Shown here: in pieces, positions 45,403-57,966 of the stretch
Layout: each line of letters starts with the position of its first letter
Numbering within the stretch: the stretch's first letter is position 1
Assembly (NCBI GenBank): GCA_033977485.1
Contig: CM066991.1
Location: 53,856,850-53,920,849 of the forward strand
Reading direction: 5' to 3'
From: Hydrangea macrophylla
Lineage: Eukaryota; Streptophyta; Magnoliopsida; Cornales; Hydrangeaceae
Length of the DNA stretch: 64,000 nucleotides
Notes under the pieces: model-generated
Databases searched by the model: none
What the model saw: only the letters and a program-made list of their open reading frames with translations
What the model was told of the DNA's origin: nothing
Made by a program: the position numbers and the translations under genes

Positions 45403-48169
45403 TGTGTAAGTTTTGTGCTTTATTTTTTTTTATGATTTCCTTAACTTTTAATGCTTGTCACTTGCATGATGAATATGTGAAATTGTGCATAATATTATTT
45501 TGCATTGCATAGTAGTGCATACATATTATTGATATATGGAGTAATTGAGGGAGTTGGAAGTTTTCATCGACGTGTGACTTCTTATCAATTATTGTATAAT
45601 GGGCAATGACGACGTGGTTGCCTACACATACAATATGATTATCTTCGTCAGGAATTCAAGTGGAGTCATGATTATATTGCATCTATCGATTATAATTAAG
45701 AAAACCTCTTAATGTATTGTTGAAGACTATTTATTAACTTCTGGCGGATATCGAGGTATTGGGATTATTCTAGTATGAGCAGATTTCTAATCTAATTATT
45801 ATTGGATACTCTAGACTTCTTTTTATTATTGGATTATTATCGAATGGTTTCTGGTTTTCTCACCTCTATTGATTATCTACTGGTTTTCTGATACTGGATC
45901 TATTCTTGGTATTCGGGATTTCTTATGTTGATATTATCATCGAGTATTCTGCTGAGATATTCTTCTCTTCTATTTTTATAAAGAAGGTTCATTTTTATGG
46001 ATTCTGAATTATCTATCAAGTCGATGTATTAATTTCTCAGACTTATTCTCAGTAGGGACTTCTGGAAGGATTAGTATTAGTGGGTGGATCGATACAATCA
46101 ATTATTTGGATATTCCAATGAGGATTAGTGTGGGGGTAAACATGTTTCATGCATAGTTCCTATTCTCATATTTTACATTATTATGTATGTCTTAATTATC
46201 TGTTAATTCATACCCGTTCCAAAATTTCCATAGTTTATCATGCATATTTTGCTTTTGTGAATTCTCAATGTCATTTGATAATTGGATTGAGGTTGACTGT
46301 GAGTCAACGGTAAGGTGTTAGTAAGGACACGGGAATTCGGTAATCGAGATTGCATTAGCATGAGTAAATGACATTTATGTGATTTAAATATTATTTGACT
46401 TATCTGGTACTTTATGAATAGTAAATTATACCTGTATAGTATAATTTCTGGTAATTTTGGTATTGTTAATATCATTTTGAGAACTGTGGTGAGAACGTGA
46501 GTGTCACGTTATATAAAAGGTAGGTTGTGTAGAGATTTCACAGAATTTAGTTTTCGGACGTAATTTTGGACCCAAATGAGACTTAGTCGAAAACTTTTGT
46601 AGATTTTAATTTTCACTCGTAAAGGCATAAAATGGATGTGCACGACGTTTCAGGAGTTAATTAAAAGTTCTGAGAACTCGCGGGGAAGTAAACGCAATTT
46701 CCGGAAAGTTTGTCTATAAATAGAGGAGGGTGAAATTTCATTTTTCACGAACATTTTATAAATATTGTTGGAGAGGAGAGAGAAAAGGGAGTTGTTGCCA
46801 CGAGCTTTGCGACGACGATCGGCGACCTTTCGTCCGTCTGTTTTCAACCAAAATTCATAGTTGAACTCCCAGCTGCGTTTTGATACCTATTAGGCCATGT
46901 GTGGCTAACTTTTTATAAAATTCTAATTCTAGAATTTTGGGGAAAACGCATGTAAACTCGTAGGTTTTGCGTAGGATCGGAGATTTGGCATTTAGTCGGG
47001 CTTCTAGTCGTTCCCTCCAAGTTATACGACGATAGCTCGAGGTATGAATTTCTAGCTTATGTTATATAGGTGAAATACATGTTTTATATTTCGATGACGA
47101 AATTATGATCCGGGTAAAATTCATGTGTTAATCTTAGGCCCATTAATTATGCACGCGATTAAATGTGAAAAGCATGTCTAAATTTACGCGAGCACGTTGA
47201 GTTGTCTATGTGGGTCAAAGGGGAGACTTATACAAATTCATGCCGGAGTAAGCTTCTCGATGTTTGAGAATTTTAGTAGCGACGGCTACTGTGCATGGTT
47301 TAAGGCTTGGACTTGTCAGGGCACTTGGGGATGTAATGGTTGTAGGCTTGGACTAGCCATTGACATCACAGTTTAAGGCTTTGACTTACCGCTACCGGAT
47401 GCCGGGGATCACCTTTGTTTATGTTTTTGGTTTCCTTTCCATATGTTATAATAATAAATTTGCGGAGCTAGAACCATGTTTTTGTTTGAATTGGGAACTT
47501 TGGAAGGATTTTGGAATATTGTAATATGTAATTAAACTTCTTATAGTTAGTTTTGAATTTGTCCGAACTCGTAAGTTCATGTTTTGTAAACTTAACTTGT
47601 CAAATTCAGATTTGAAGGAGTGTGGATAGAGTTTTGTGAATCGGGCCAAACAAGCCTTAGCTTGTTCCCCGATTGTTTTATTTCATGGATTAGCGTGTCT
47701 TAATGGTGTTCTTGAAAGCTTAGCATAGCTTGTGAAGTTTGGATTAATGTGAGTGTGTTGGGAGTATTGAAATTGTTGGAGGTTGTTTGTCCTTAGGCAA
47801 AATTCTACTGCTGAGGAGAAATTCTGCTAAAGGGACATTCGACCGATCGAAGGGGGTCGTTCAACCGGTCAAAATACCCCCTATCAGAAATCTTTTTCTA
47901 CACCTTCCGGAAATAATTTCAATGTTCTGATTGGTTCTTAGAGTACCTTTGGGACCCCTTTTAATAAAAATTCATTCGTTTCAAATTATAATTACGTTTC
48001 CAATTTTATACGAATTTTACATCTCGGAGAGTAATGTTTCCAAAAGTTTTATACACTCAAGGTTGTTTAAAAGTCTTTTCTGCTGCATATGGTTATTTAA
48101 TGAACTGGATAAGCCTTGATGGTGTGCTACGTGTCCTGTTTTCGCACGTTAGCGGGATGGGTCGTGACA
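45403..48169 (+). repeat. 5' LTR of J (start tentative)
   Basis: A TATAAATA box lies at 46715-46722, with a GA-rich leader after it. A three-copy repeat around AAGGCTTGGACTT occurs at about 47296-47400, and a pair of TTCGAC/GTCGAA-type palindromes at 47838 and 47860. Only the last roughly 545 bases (47625-48169) have a counterpart at the other end of J. Confidence 0.55.
46715..46722 (+). promoter_or_regulatory. TATA box of the J LTR
   Basis: TATAAATA is followed by GAGGAGGGTG and, further on, by a GAGAGGAGAGAG leader typical of plant LTR transcripts. Confidence 0.6.
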
Positions 48170-48174
48170 TTTAT

Positions 48175-48186
48175 TGGTATCAGAGC
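48175..48186 (+). promoter_or_regulatory. J primer-binding site (initiator tRNA-Met)
   Basis: TGGTATCAGAGC lies five bases after the LTR end. Confidence 0.93.
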
Positions 48187-48787
48187 TATAGGGTAACAAA
48201 ACTTCGGGAACGTTCGACATCAAGTGGAGTGTTGAGTGAACTGACAGATATTCTAGAATGCATCCACATATTGTAGAGATGTTTGATGCATATGGTATAT
48301 TGTTATACATACATGATTATGTTATTGTCATACATGCATAGTATTTATGCATTCGTGAAATGGGTGGAATCATGTGAGTGTAGAGATGTGTGATGGGATA
48401 AGGCTTACCGGGCGTTGTCATAGACCATGTATAGGGACACAAGAGAGAGATGATATCCTGGTAGTGGTGAATCATTGAATTTCTAAATGAAAATGAAATG
48501 ATATTTTATTGAATTGGTGAATGTTGTAAATGATGGTAATGAGTGCTCTTTGAGGATGTTCACCGAGAACGAGGTCCGAATAGTGAACTATAAAAGAGAT
48601 TTCATTGGGGGTTCACACAGAAGGCGGAAGTGAATGCTCGTAGTTAAGTTTTGGGATTAGAATTGATTGATAAGAGTTTTGTTTCAAACATGGGTTAAAC
48701 ACCATGAATGCTAGAGAATAGAAATGTACAGTTGGATGTTATGACAGAAAGATAGTCCAGCATCATGTATTGCTCGTGTATGGGTTT

Positions 48788-49067
48788 GGTGAGGAATCTC
48801 TCGCCTTATCTTATGGTGTTAACCTATAGTGTGATCGCACGGGTTATCTTATGGTTGCTCTTATACGGTGTGTATTGGGTAGTTGAAGAATCTTTTAACT
48901 TGTTACACGGTATTGAGGTAATTGGATGGTTGAGGAATCTCTCAACCTATCTTACGGTATGTATTGGATGGTTGAGGAATCTCTCAACCTATCTTATGGT
49001 ATGCATTGGGGGTTAAGGAATATCTCAACAGATTGTGAGTGTCATGGTTGTTGAGGAATCTCTCAAC
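48788..49067 (+). repeat. Hairpin minisatellite in the J leader
   Basis: Six copies of an inverted repeat modelled on GGTTGAGGAATCTCTCAACC start at 48788, 48881, 48928, 48970, 49011 and 49050, with a period of about 40-47 bp in the last five. Copies 3 and 4 are perfect 7-bp stems. Copy 2 reads AGTTGAAGAATCTTTTAACT, with both arms changed so that pairing holds. Copy 1 keeps pairing through a wobble. Copy 5 has one mismatch. Confidence 0.78.
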
Positions 49068-49613
49068 TGAACCTGGCTTCGAGTGGTTGTGGTACCATAG
49101 TGGATTTAGATATGTGAGGAGGATTAGCAGTGGATACTATTGATGGAAAGTATAAGTGGAAATGTTGAATTTAAGGATTAATCTAAGATGAAGGGTTAAG
49201 GATATGAATGTTAGTATGCTTTGACAGTTTGAGACTATAGTTGGTAGAAGTTTAATTAATGACAGACTTTGGGAGTGGTTGCTTAGACTTGATGAGTACG
49301 TGCATATGAATGTAACAATAAGGACGATATAGGGCGGAGGATAAACCACAGAACTCCGTGATGGAGAATAAATGAATGGAAATGAATTGGAATAAGAATT
49401 TCTTGGTATTTTGAGGTAGTTTGTCAACGGAAATAGAATAAAGGACGTAGGAATATGGGAACTAAATTCAAACATCTGTGTGATTCAATGATTTTCGAAG
49501 TTTTTGAGCACTTACGGGTGGTTCTAGAATGGTTGGGAAGTAGTCCCAAATGCCTTGTGAGCTAGGAGACTTTTAAGGATGTTAAATGGAGGACAATATG
49601 GTCCAAGGGGTAC

Positions 49614-49650
49614 TTGGACCGGTCGAAAGGGGCAGTTCGACCGGTCGAAC
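49614..49650 (+). repeat. Pair of TTCGACCGGTCGAA palindromes in J
   Basis: TTGGACCGGTCGAA (49614) and GTTCGACCGGTCGAAC (49635-49650, a perfect 16-bp palindrome) are 22 bp apart measured core to core. Related pairs occur at 47838/47860 and 54782/54804, also 22 bp apart. Confidence 0.7.
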
Positions 49651-51496
49651 ACCCCTCTGATCCAAACAGTGTTTTTGAAAACATTTTTCGTCGACTTTTA
49701 CGGAAATGTGCATAACTCTTTGTAGAAAATTCAGATTTGCACGCAGTTTTTTGCGTTGGAACCGGGACTCAAAAAGATATCTTTTGGTATAAAATTTAAC
49801 GATACTTTATAAATGACCATTTTGCCCTTGGGGCTGTTTTGTCACAGAAAAGTTCTTTTAAGATGTCAAATCCATGCTTTCTTTGCTAATTATCGTATTT
49901 CAAATAAAATGAAAGATCTAGTAATGATTGTAAAACATCGTTGAGTGTTTGAAGTGAGTGGTTGTCAATGGGAGGTTGGAGTATGACAAGTATTACGATA
50001 CTTAACAAGAGCAACTGTGAAAATGGATAGAGTAAAGAGACTTTGGGTAAGTCAAATTACAAGAGTGAAAGTGAAAATTGGGAAGATGAATCTCTGATGA
50101 GAAAGTGAACAAGAATGGTAGAAGTGGGATGAAAACTTGGGAGTACGTTGAGTACATTATCGGATAGGGTAGTAGGAATGTGAAATAGTTGGAGGACAAT
50201 GGTGAATGTAGTAGAATGCTATCTTGGTTGTCCTGAATTCCAATGAGGTTGGAGAGTTTTGAGAATGTTGGATTTTACCCCAAGTAAATGTTAAAATGTT
50301 TTAAAACATAACTTTTGTTTGAATAAGAAAAGTGGTAATAACTACATATGAGAAGGTATCAAGTGGACTTTGGAAGTCGAGTATCGTGGAATGACATGGT
50401 ATATCTGGTACTGGAGATGCATCGATGTCTGTTGAACGAGTGAGTCCTATGTGAATCAAGTGTGAATTAGAATTTCTAAAGTAAATAAGTGGTGAGGTGT
50501 TGTGCACCTGGATTTGGTAATTGGAAATTAAGACATTAAGGGAATTGTCGTGCGTATTGTTCCAAAGGGGACTCAGTTTCGATTTAAGAATTAGAATAAC
50601 CCGAGGTAATGAATGAATTAGAGTTTTGAATAATCAAGAACTTAATGAGATCTGTAAAGTATGAAACACTGGAAAGACAACAGTTATGAATCCATTGACA
50701 TTAGTAGCCGGAGTGAGAATAGGACCTTGGGTATTGTCAAGAAAGGTATGTAAATTGGAAGTTGATAGGGAATTTATTGAACACAGTGAGACTATAGTAC
50801 TTGATTGGGAAGATCAAATTACTGAGTTGTCTTTAGATGGTTACAGGAATAGTATGAATACTTGAGCAACAAGTTCTTTGAGAATAACGAATTTGAGATC
50901 CGAATAGCAAAGATAAAGGATTGAAGAATCTGAATTGGAGCTGAGTCAAGCTAACTAGAATTGTGAAATATTATATTGTTAAATGTGGTATGAAGCCTTG
51001 AGATGTTATACAAAGAGTATATGTTCAGTGTAAAGGGTTGTCAGAAACTCAATAAGGGTGGAGATACAAGAGAATGATTGGTATGGACTTGTGTAAAGGT
51101 AAAAGTGAAATGCCAAAAACTTATGGAGTCGTATAACTACGTAAAAGGGTAGAGGACCTAGAGTGATAAACTAAAGGATAGTAGACAAGCAGGATATATA
51201 TATATAAGATGAGAAGGGATTACATTACAATTGAGATCTACGACAGAGAAGTAATTGACTCAGGGTGTGTGTACACTATATGAGTAGAATGGATTGTGAA
51301 TGGTCAAGGGATTGAGACAGAAACAAGGTATGTGCTAAGCATGGGAATTAGTTTTGATGAGCTCTGTGGTAGGTGTATGATTGACTAAGTTAAATTGGGT
51401 TAATAACGTTACTTGTTGCGACGGACATTGGGGAAATTGTGTTGTGAAAGTATTATGCGCAATTTAAAATAATTTATTTAAAAACAAAAAGGGGGA

Positions 51497-51608
51497 ATAT
51501 GTATTTGACTTTGTTAAAAGTTTTAAATTGAAAGTATAAAGATAAAAGGGGAATATGTATTTGACTTTGTTAAAAGTTTTAAATTGAAAGTATAAAGATA
51601 AAGGGGGA
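51497..51608 (+). repeat. 56-bp exact tandem duplication
   Basis: The unit starting AATATGTATTTGACTTTG occurs at 51497 and 51553, with no visible difference over its 56 bases except an A/G in the junction run. It is a recent slippage or unequal-exchange event in otherwise worn sequence. Confidence 0.8.
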
Positions 51609-52700
51609 ATACGTTAATCAACAGTAGTTCGAGTACAGAAGTGAAAGATAAAGGGGCAAGTGTGTTAACCATTTGGGACATCGGGTGGGTTCGAAGAGGT
51701 AGAATGATATGAAATTGCCAGTTAGGAATCTGGATAGTATCTTACGAGGCATATATAATTGGAAGTAAAATACAAAGTTGGTTAAACTGAAATGGAATGA
51801 TGATAATTGTTAGAGACAGAGAGAAAGTACGAGTGCGACGTGCTACTAACTAATTGATGGTTATGTAAACTGATGTCATGCTATATGAATTCCTTAGGAA
51901 AGGAAGATTGGAATTTGATAAGAAATGAGAGATATTTGAAAAGGTGTGTCATTCTACAAGTATTTTGCAATTAGCAGGATAAGGGATTGAAGTTATGGTA
52001 TATGAAATAGTTGGTTGAGGCATTGACTTATCGACAGAGTATGAATGTATGATAGTACTCAGTTTTGGTTTACTTCGAGATGAAGAATCGTGTATGATTG
52101 TTCAACAGCTAAGACATGTTGTCAATGACTTTTAGTCGAAAAGCAAGATAGGTGAATGAGCGATGAATTGTTTCCCTTTGTTTGAGTATTGTGATGAAAC
52201 ATTTGAGTTTCAAAAATGAAATATGACAAGTACAATGAAGGTATATGGGAGTTGACGTTGTAACATCGCAATGGGATTAAATGTCAGGTTTGACTATGGA
52301 GTAGGTTCTACTAAGGTATTGATGCTTTTATTCATCGAGATGCTTTAGGGTATTACTAGGGTTCGGTGTGAGTCTTCAATCGAATTGAGACGGCGACTCT
52401 GAGGATTTATTTTCCTTCAGAACTTGAGGATTTATTTTCCTCGGGAGATTGTGATATCTCAGTAGAAATGTGTGGTTTGTGACGAGACAAATGACAAGCA
52501 GGCATATTTGCAAAATATAACCGCGCTAAAAGAAAAAAAAAACACATCAACTTTGCTTACAACTCCCTATTATATCCGTACTTTGTGTTACAATGCCAGT
52601 TTTTATACAATATGACTGATCTTTGATAAGTCATGCTGTTTTAAGCTGTTATTAGTACAGATTACTGTTTTGTTGGGTGCAGGGCTCGATAACAGAATAA

Positions 52701-53086
52701 AAGGAAAGCTGGATTATAAGAAAGGCAATTCAAAGATGATAATGCAGTTCGATCGATCGAAGACCCCTCAAGCGATCGAGGTTTCGATCAATCGAAGGTT
52801 GTTCAAGCGCTTGAAGTTTCCAGAAGTTCAATCGATCGAGTGATGTTCGATCGATCGAACATGGCTTTTATCAGAACTTACGCGCACACAGCAGAGACGG
52901 AGTTTTTAACCCTAGCTCTAGGTTTTAGTATAAATATTCATTTTGTATACGTCCTTAGGGACGCACACTTTACTTTTCATCAGTTTATAGAGAGAGTTAA
53001 AGAGGTTACATTATTTTGTAGGTTTTCTGAAGGATTATTGTTATTTTGCTTTGGTTTCTCATCAAGTAATCACAGTGTGTTCATTC
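52701..53086 (+). repeat. Foreign LTR promoter fragment with TCGATCGA palindromes
   Basis: This sequence has no counterpart in J's 5' LTR. It carries palindromic 14-mers at 52748 (TTCGATCGATCGAA), 52783, 52802 (TTCAAGCGCTTGAA), 52826 and 52846, then a TATAAATA at 52929-52936 and a leader phrase CCTTAGGGACGCACAC. It looks like the U3-R part of an unidentified LTR. The open frame at 52840-53154 over it has no recognisable product. Confidence 0.55.
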
Positions 53087-53151
53087 CAGAGTTTTGTGAA
53101 TCGAGCCAAACAAGCCTTAGCTTGTTCCGTTATTGTTTCATTTCATGGATT

Positions 53152-54631
53152 TGAAGGAAAAAGTGGTTTAAAGTTAGAGTTTAAACGCGCAGCGAAAATA
53201 GGTTAAGTTATAAAACTTTTGGTATTCCAGGATCTACTACTCGTCAATTCCATAGATGCGTACAAGGGGGTGCAAGAATTATACCTTAGTGTCTTGAACC
53301 CAATTCTGAAACTTTAACTTCCAGCAGCCTCCACTAGATGATCTTCACCCTTATGACTCCTGTGGATGCCTGCCGGAAAGACTAGGGTTGGTGGGAACCC
53401 TAATAGAGAGGATAGGAAGGTTTTGGGAAGACTATGATAGTTTCTGCAGCTTCTGCGTATAAAAACGACGATCACTTACTTCCAAAACGCAGCTGCCCTA
53501 TTTATAGATTTCCAGAACCGACCTAGACTTCGATCGATCAAAGTGACTTCGATCGATCGAATCTTCGATCGATCGAACCATTCTCGATCGATCGAACCTG
53601 CTGACTTCAATCGATCGAACAATTCTCGATCGATCGAACCTGTCTTAACAGCTTCCTCAAGTGTCTTTCCAAGCATCCTAGCGGAGCTAAAAGTGGGACC
53701 TCCTAGGCTCTTTATTGTTGGCTCAGACCAGTTTGTTAATTACCATGACCAAACTCTTTGATCAGCAAACTAACTAACTGGTCAGTTAACGTTTATTCCA
53801 CTATAAAACGATAACTGAACTCCAACGCAAAAGAACATATCCGAAGCGATAACTAGACTTGTATGGTGTACTAATGTCCCTCTACCGTCAGCATTCGTAA
53901 TCATATTCAGGTAGTCGGATAACTGCTACTGTCAACCTGAATCATGATTACTTCTTGTATTCCTTGAGTCCCATTCACTACTCATGATTACCAAACATGT
54001 TGATAACTCTTATCAACAAGACTGCAGTACTCAGATTCTCAAGGGAATGCTTACTCTGAATCAGAGGGTAGATTCTATCTTGACAATATATGTTCACAAC
54101 CCTATGGACATGACATACCCAAGATACCCAGGTGTTGATCTTCTATAGACCTCACTGATTGGTAAGTCAAAGCAGCCATATCCATAGTCTGTGTTCATAA
54201 TCATCTCAAGATTGAGAACACGTACCTTATACAAGTTATGAGTTCCTATTGACTGTTGACAGCCTTAAGCGTCAATAGGAAAGCTCAGGTCCGTCAATGC
54301 ACTATAAGCACTAGCATATCAACTAAGAGCTACACTCTAGTGATTGAGATTAATCACTCCATCCAATGGTAGTTAATTATGCTACAGTGTAGACCTGATG
54401 AGGTATCCAGTCTCATCATCCACTGTGACATATTCTAAGTATCAAAGAATAGTAATCCGTATCTCACTTGTGTGTATCTCATACACATACGAATTGCTTA
54501 CTATGATACTTAAGGACAAAACAATCATCTCATGAAAGAAACATACACAATGAAATGTAAAGCTGATATCCATATATTATAATGCTAATGTCTCATACAT
54601 AAAGTAATGGTTTGAGGGCACAAACCCAACA
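53152..54631 (-). mobile_element. Solo LTR N (Ty1/Copia-like)
   Basis: The 1480-bp insertion is bounded by TG..CA and flanked by GGATT on both sides (53147-53151 and 54632-54636). The paralogous sequence at about 47690 (TTCATGGATTAGCGTG) is the empty site. On the minus strand it starts TGTTGGGTTTGTGCCC, a common Copia LTR start, and has TATAAATA at 53506-53499. It has no PBS, coding region or second LTR, so it is what remains after LTR-LTR recombination. Confidence 0.9.
53529..53638 (-). repeat. U3 palindrome array in N
   Basis: Six TTCGATCGATCGAA-type sites lie at about 53529, 53548, 53564, 53583, 53605 and 53624. They are upstream of the minus-strand TATA box (53506), the nearest about 23 bp away. 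Two are full 14-bp palindromes; the others differ at one to three bases. Confidence 0.78.
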
Positions 54632-55113
54632 GGATTAGCGTGTCTTAATGCTGTTCTTGAAAGCTTAGCGTAGCTTGTGAAGTTTGGATTAATGTGAGTG
54701 TGTTTGGAGTATTGAAATTGTTGGAGGTTGTTTGTCCTTAGGCAAAATTCTGCTGCTGAGGAGAAATTCTGCTAAAGGATATTCGACAGGTCGAAGGGGG
54801 CCGTTCAACCGTTCGAAATACCCCCTACCAGAAATCTTTTTCTACACCTTCCAGAAATAATTTCAATGTTCTGATTGGTTCTTAGGGTACCTTTGGGACC
54901 CCTTATTATAGAAATTCATTCGTTTTAAATTATAATTACGTTTCCAATTTTATACGAATTTCACAATTCGGAGAGTAATGTTTCCAAAAGTTTTATACAC
55001 TCAAGGTTGTTTAAAAGTCTTTTCCGCTGCGTATGGTTATTTAATGAGCTGGATAAGCCTTGATGGCGTGCCACATGTCCTGTTTCCTCATGTTAGCGGG
55101 ATAGGTCGTGACA

Positions 55114-55334
55114 TGTTAGCATTTAACAATTGACTCTACGTGGATAAAGGTATACATATGAGGGTTTCCTTATTTGGATTATTCACTCGAAGTACCACAT
55201 CTCTTAGGATCGAGAGTTAAATGCTGATCAATGTTATACATGAATTTATGTGTTTAGCTTTAGCTTTGTTTACTACATATGTTACCAGTATTAGGTTTAA
55301 ATTTTGAGATGAAATTTCTTTAAGGAGGGTAGAA
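55114..55334 (+). other. 3' internal remnant of L with polypurine tract
   Basis: This is a short unique stretch ending in AAGGAGGGTAGAA (55322-55334) directly before the LTR. It is all that is left of L's internal 3' side. No frame is preserved. Confidence 0.75.
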
Positions 55335-55865
55335 TGTAACAGCCCGTATTTTCTTGATATAAATATTCATTTTAAAAAAATAATGTCAATGAGGCAACCT
55401 AAATTTTTATGTGTTATTAACTGGCTATGTACATTTAAATTTTTATGGTCATTTATTTATCTGTGTGTATTGATTTTAATTATTCTTAATTATTGTGTGA
55501 AATTTGTAGAGCTAAGTGGTGGAGTGAAGTTGTAAAAATTTAAGTTAGACAAGTTATTGAAGATTGATGTGTTTATTTTTGATTAGTGCTTAGAGGCCCG
55601 TGAATGTGTTAAATAGTGTTTTTTTTAATAGTTAACCCAAGTCATGTACACCCATTGGGCTACTCATTTTAGTACTTTGGAATGTATTTCGGCTCATATG
55701 AAGCCTTTTTGTGAGCCCGTAAGATAAAAAAGGGGGGGGGGGGGGATTTTTTAGTATTTGTGTGTTAATAATATACATGAGTGTGTTTATATCTTATTAC
55801 CTATATATATATGTCTAGGTGCCCCAGGGTTAGAAGAGAAAAAAAGAAAAGAAAATAGAGAACAG

Positions 55866-55899
<34 letters not shown>

Positions 55900-57820
55900 A
55901 GAAAAGGAACAGAAGGGTTTTGGATCCGTCGTCACTTGTGAAATTGTAGAGCATGTTGTTCGTCATTAGATTCGTACTCGCATCTATTCAACAATTCAAA
56001 CAAGGTGAGTTAAATGTGTGTATTTGAGTATATATACACACGTTTGTATATATGTATACGCGAGTGAATAAATTTCTTACATGTCTAATTTAATTGTTGA
56101 TGTATAATTTTTGAGTTAGAATGCACATTATTATTGTCGAATTAATTTATGACATTTCTGTGACTTCATGAATTTGATTCTCAGATAATGATCCTAGGGT
56201 ATTCGTAAAGGTTATGTGGATAGTTAGTTTGATGAACACATATGTGAAATACTAATGATAGTTAAGAATTTTTGTGAAATTCGTTTATCTCTAATTCTAA
56301 CAGTTGCTGAAACTTCAGAAAAATATTGTAAAATCGTGGTTTAGAATTTTAACATTCAGTCTGAGTGTCCTGTGTAAAACGTGATTCTATACAATTTTCA
56401 TGTTTTGAGTTTTTCCTGATTCCGCACCGTTTGGGCTGTAAATTTAAATTATAGTAGCAGTTTTTATGATATTAAAACGTGTTGATTGATTAAGTTGATT
56501 TATGCGTCGGTATGAACTAGTATTCGTTATATAACATGAAATTACGTTGAGACATAGCATTCTCATCTAATGTTGGGTTTCATGACTTTGTGAATGTGAG
56601 AACATCTGTATGAAGTTTTTCTAATAGAAGTTAATATTAGAAAATCCTTCATTGTTCACCACTGCTCCTTATGATTTTAGGCGGCAACTTTGTGGATGAC
56701 CCGTCCTTGTGTGATTAGAAGGCGACTACGTGGATAACCCATCTCTTCATTTTTAAGCCTTATGCCCGGCTTGTTGGTCTATTTCATGTGTATTCAGACA
56801 TTATTTTATTGACGTCAACAACGTAAGGACTAGCCTTTTGGTGGATACTCAAATTTCAGTGATACCCCATAGGAGTTGGGACCGAAGTGGGAGTTAGTAT
56901 TACGTTAGGAGGCACATGGGATATTTGTGTAGGTTGAATCATGGATGGGTGGCCAAGGTGGTGAACATAGGGTGTAACAAATAAAATACTTGTGGTGTTT
57001 AAATTTGTGGCTATACGTTGTATTGTAATTTATTATAGCTTGTGGTAGTCGAGTCTTACAAATTTATATATGATTAGTAATCGTCTTATCAAACAACTTT
57101 TGTGTGTATCCGTTAGCTTAAAACGTAGCATTCTATGTGTAACGTACCATTTTTTGGAACGTAGTAATGTGATAATAAACTAGACCAGATTAGTAAATTG
57201 AATATTTAGGATACTTAAATTCATAGTTTATGACCATCTCGTGTGAACTGAAGTAAAACGATGATCCGGACAACTTTCGTGTTTTACACTTTTCCTAAAA
57301 AAGTCATCTTGACACTGTTTTCATCGATTTTCAGAATCTGCTAAACATCGTCTATCTAAGAGCTGAAGTTTAATAATTAATTTCTGAATTATCTATTTAG
57401 AATTAATGAACGGGGATGCGAATCTTTCCGTGGAAATTTTATTCTGTTAAATTTTGTCTAATTCTTGTTCTTTCTTGGAGATGAATTTATTTTAATTAAT
57501 AGCACCCTGTTTTTGGTTTTCTATTATAGTGTTAACTTCTATTTTTGCAGGATGGTAGACCTACTAATGTGTTTGTAGGTTTCGGCCTACCATAGTTAAG
57601 AAAGGTAAGTATTTAGTTATTTTATTTGAGCAAGATTCTACCTGCTACCACATAAATGGAAACTACTCTACTACCCAGATATGTGTGTGGAACTACCTGT
57701 CTTGACCAAAAAATGTTGTAGTGTGGTGTAATACCCTATATTTTTTTATGTATAATAAGATCTGGTATTTCATTTCTATACTTATTTAACATTTCCTTTA
57801 TTTTTGATGAAATTTGGTTA

Positions 57821-57966
57821 CCAATCGATTGCCTTGTTTCCCAATCGATTGCCACTTTTCAGATATCAATAGATTGACATCTTTCCAATCGATTGACATT
57901 CAACCGACTTAAATTCATTACGTGACAACATACCAATCGATTGCCATCCTTTCCAATCGATTGACA
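57821..57966 (+). repeat. CAATCGATTG palindrome cluster 1 of M (U3)
   Basis: Five exact CAATCGATTG sites and one variant occur within about 146 bp, commonly as CCAATCGATTG(C/A)C. The first spacings are 20, 25 and 19 bp. The cluster ends about 60 bp before the TATA-rich core. Confidence 0.85.

Larger units (their letters stand above)
48187..52700 (+). other. Internal region of J, no recognisable coding capacity
   Basis: This is about 4.5 kb, A/G-rich on the plus strand, with many TTGGAAT and GAATGG-type words. I could not match any retroelement motif (knuckle, DSG, FxDD, HHCC) in any frame; frames such as the minus-strand one at 49137-49475 are low-complexity antisense. It contains a hairpin minisatellite, one strong 16-bp palindrome (49635) and a 56-bp duplication. 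It could be a worn gag/pol or a non-autonomous filler. Confidence 0.5.
45403..55113 (+). mobile_element. Element J: decayed Ty3-like retrotransposon (left edge tentative)
   Basis: The right part of a 5' LTR ends CGTGACA at 48169 and is followed by TTTAT and the PBS TGGTATCAGAGC. A 3' LTR copy ends CGTGACA at 55113. The 5' boundary is inferred: the right flank TGTTA (55114-55118) also occurs at 45398-45402 directly before TG, which would make a 2.77-kb LTR and a 5-bp duplication. The internal part has no recognisable protein, only short broken frames, and the 3' LTR lacks everything upstream of 53087. Confidence 0.55.
53087..55113 (+). repeat. 3' LTR of J, right part (holds solo LTR N)
   Basis: 53087-53151 plus 54632-55113 aligns with 47625-48169, for example AGAGTTTTGTGAATCG.GCCAAAC and the final GTCGTGACA. 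The alignment begins abruptly at 53087. Confidence 0.8.

Noticed and set aside
53529..53638. Heat-shock elements in the TTC..GAA arrays
   Set aside because: The spacing between TTC and GAA (8 bp) does not fit the nGAAnnTTCn pattern required.
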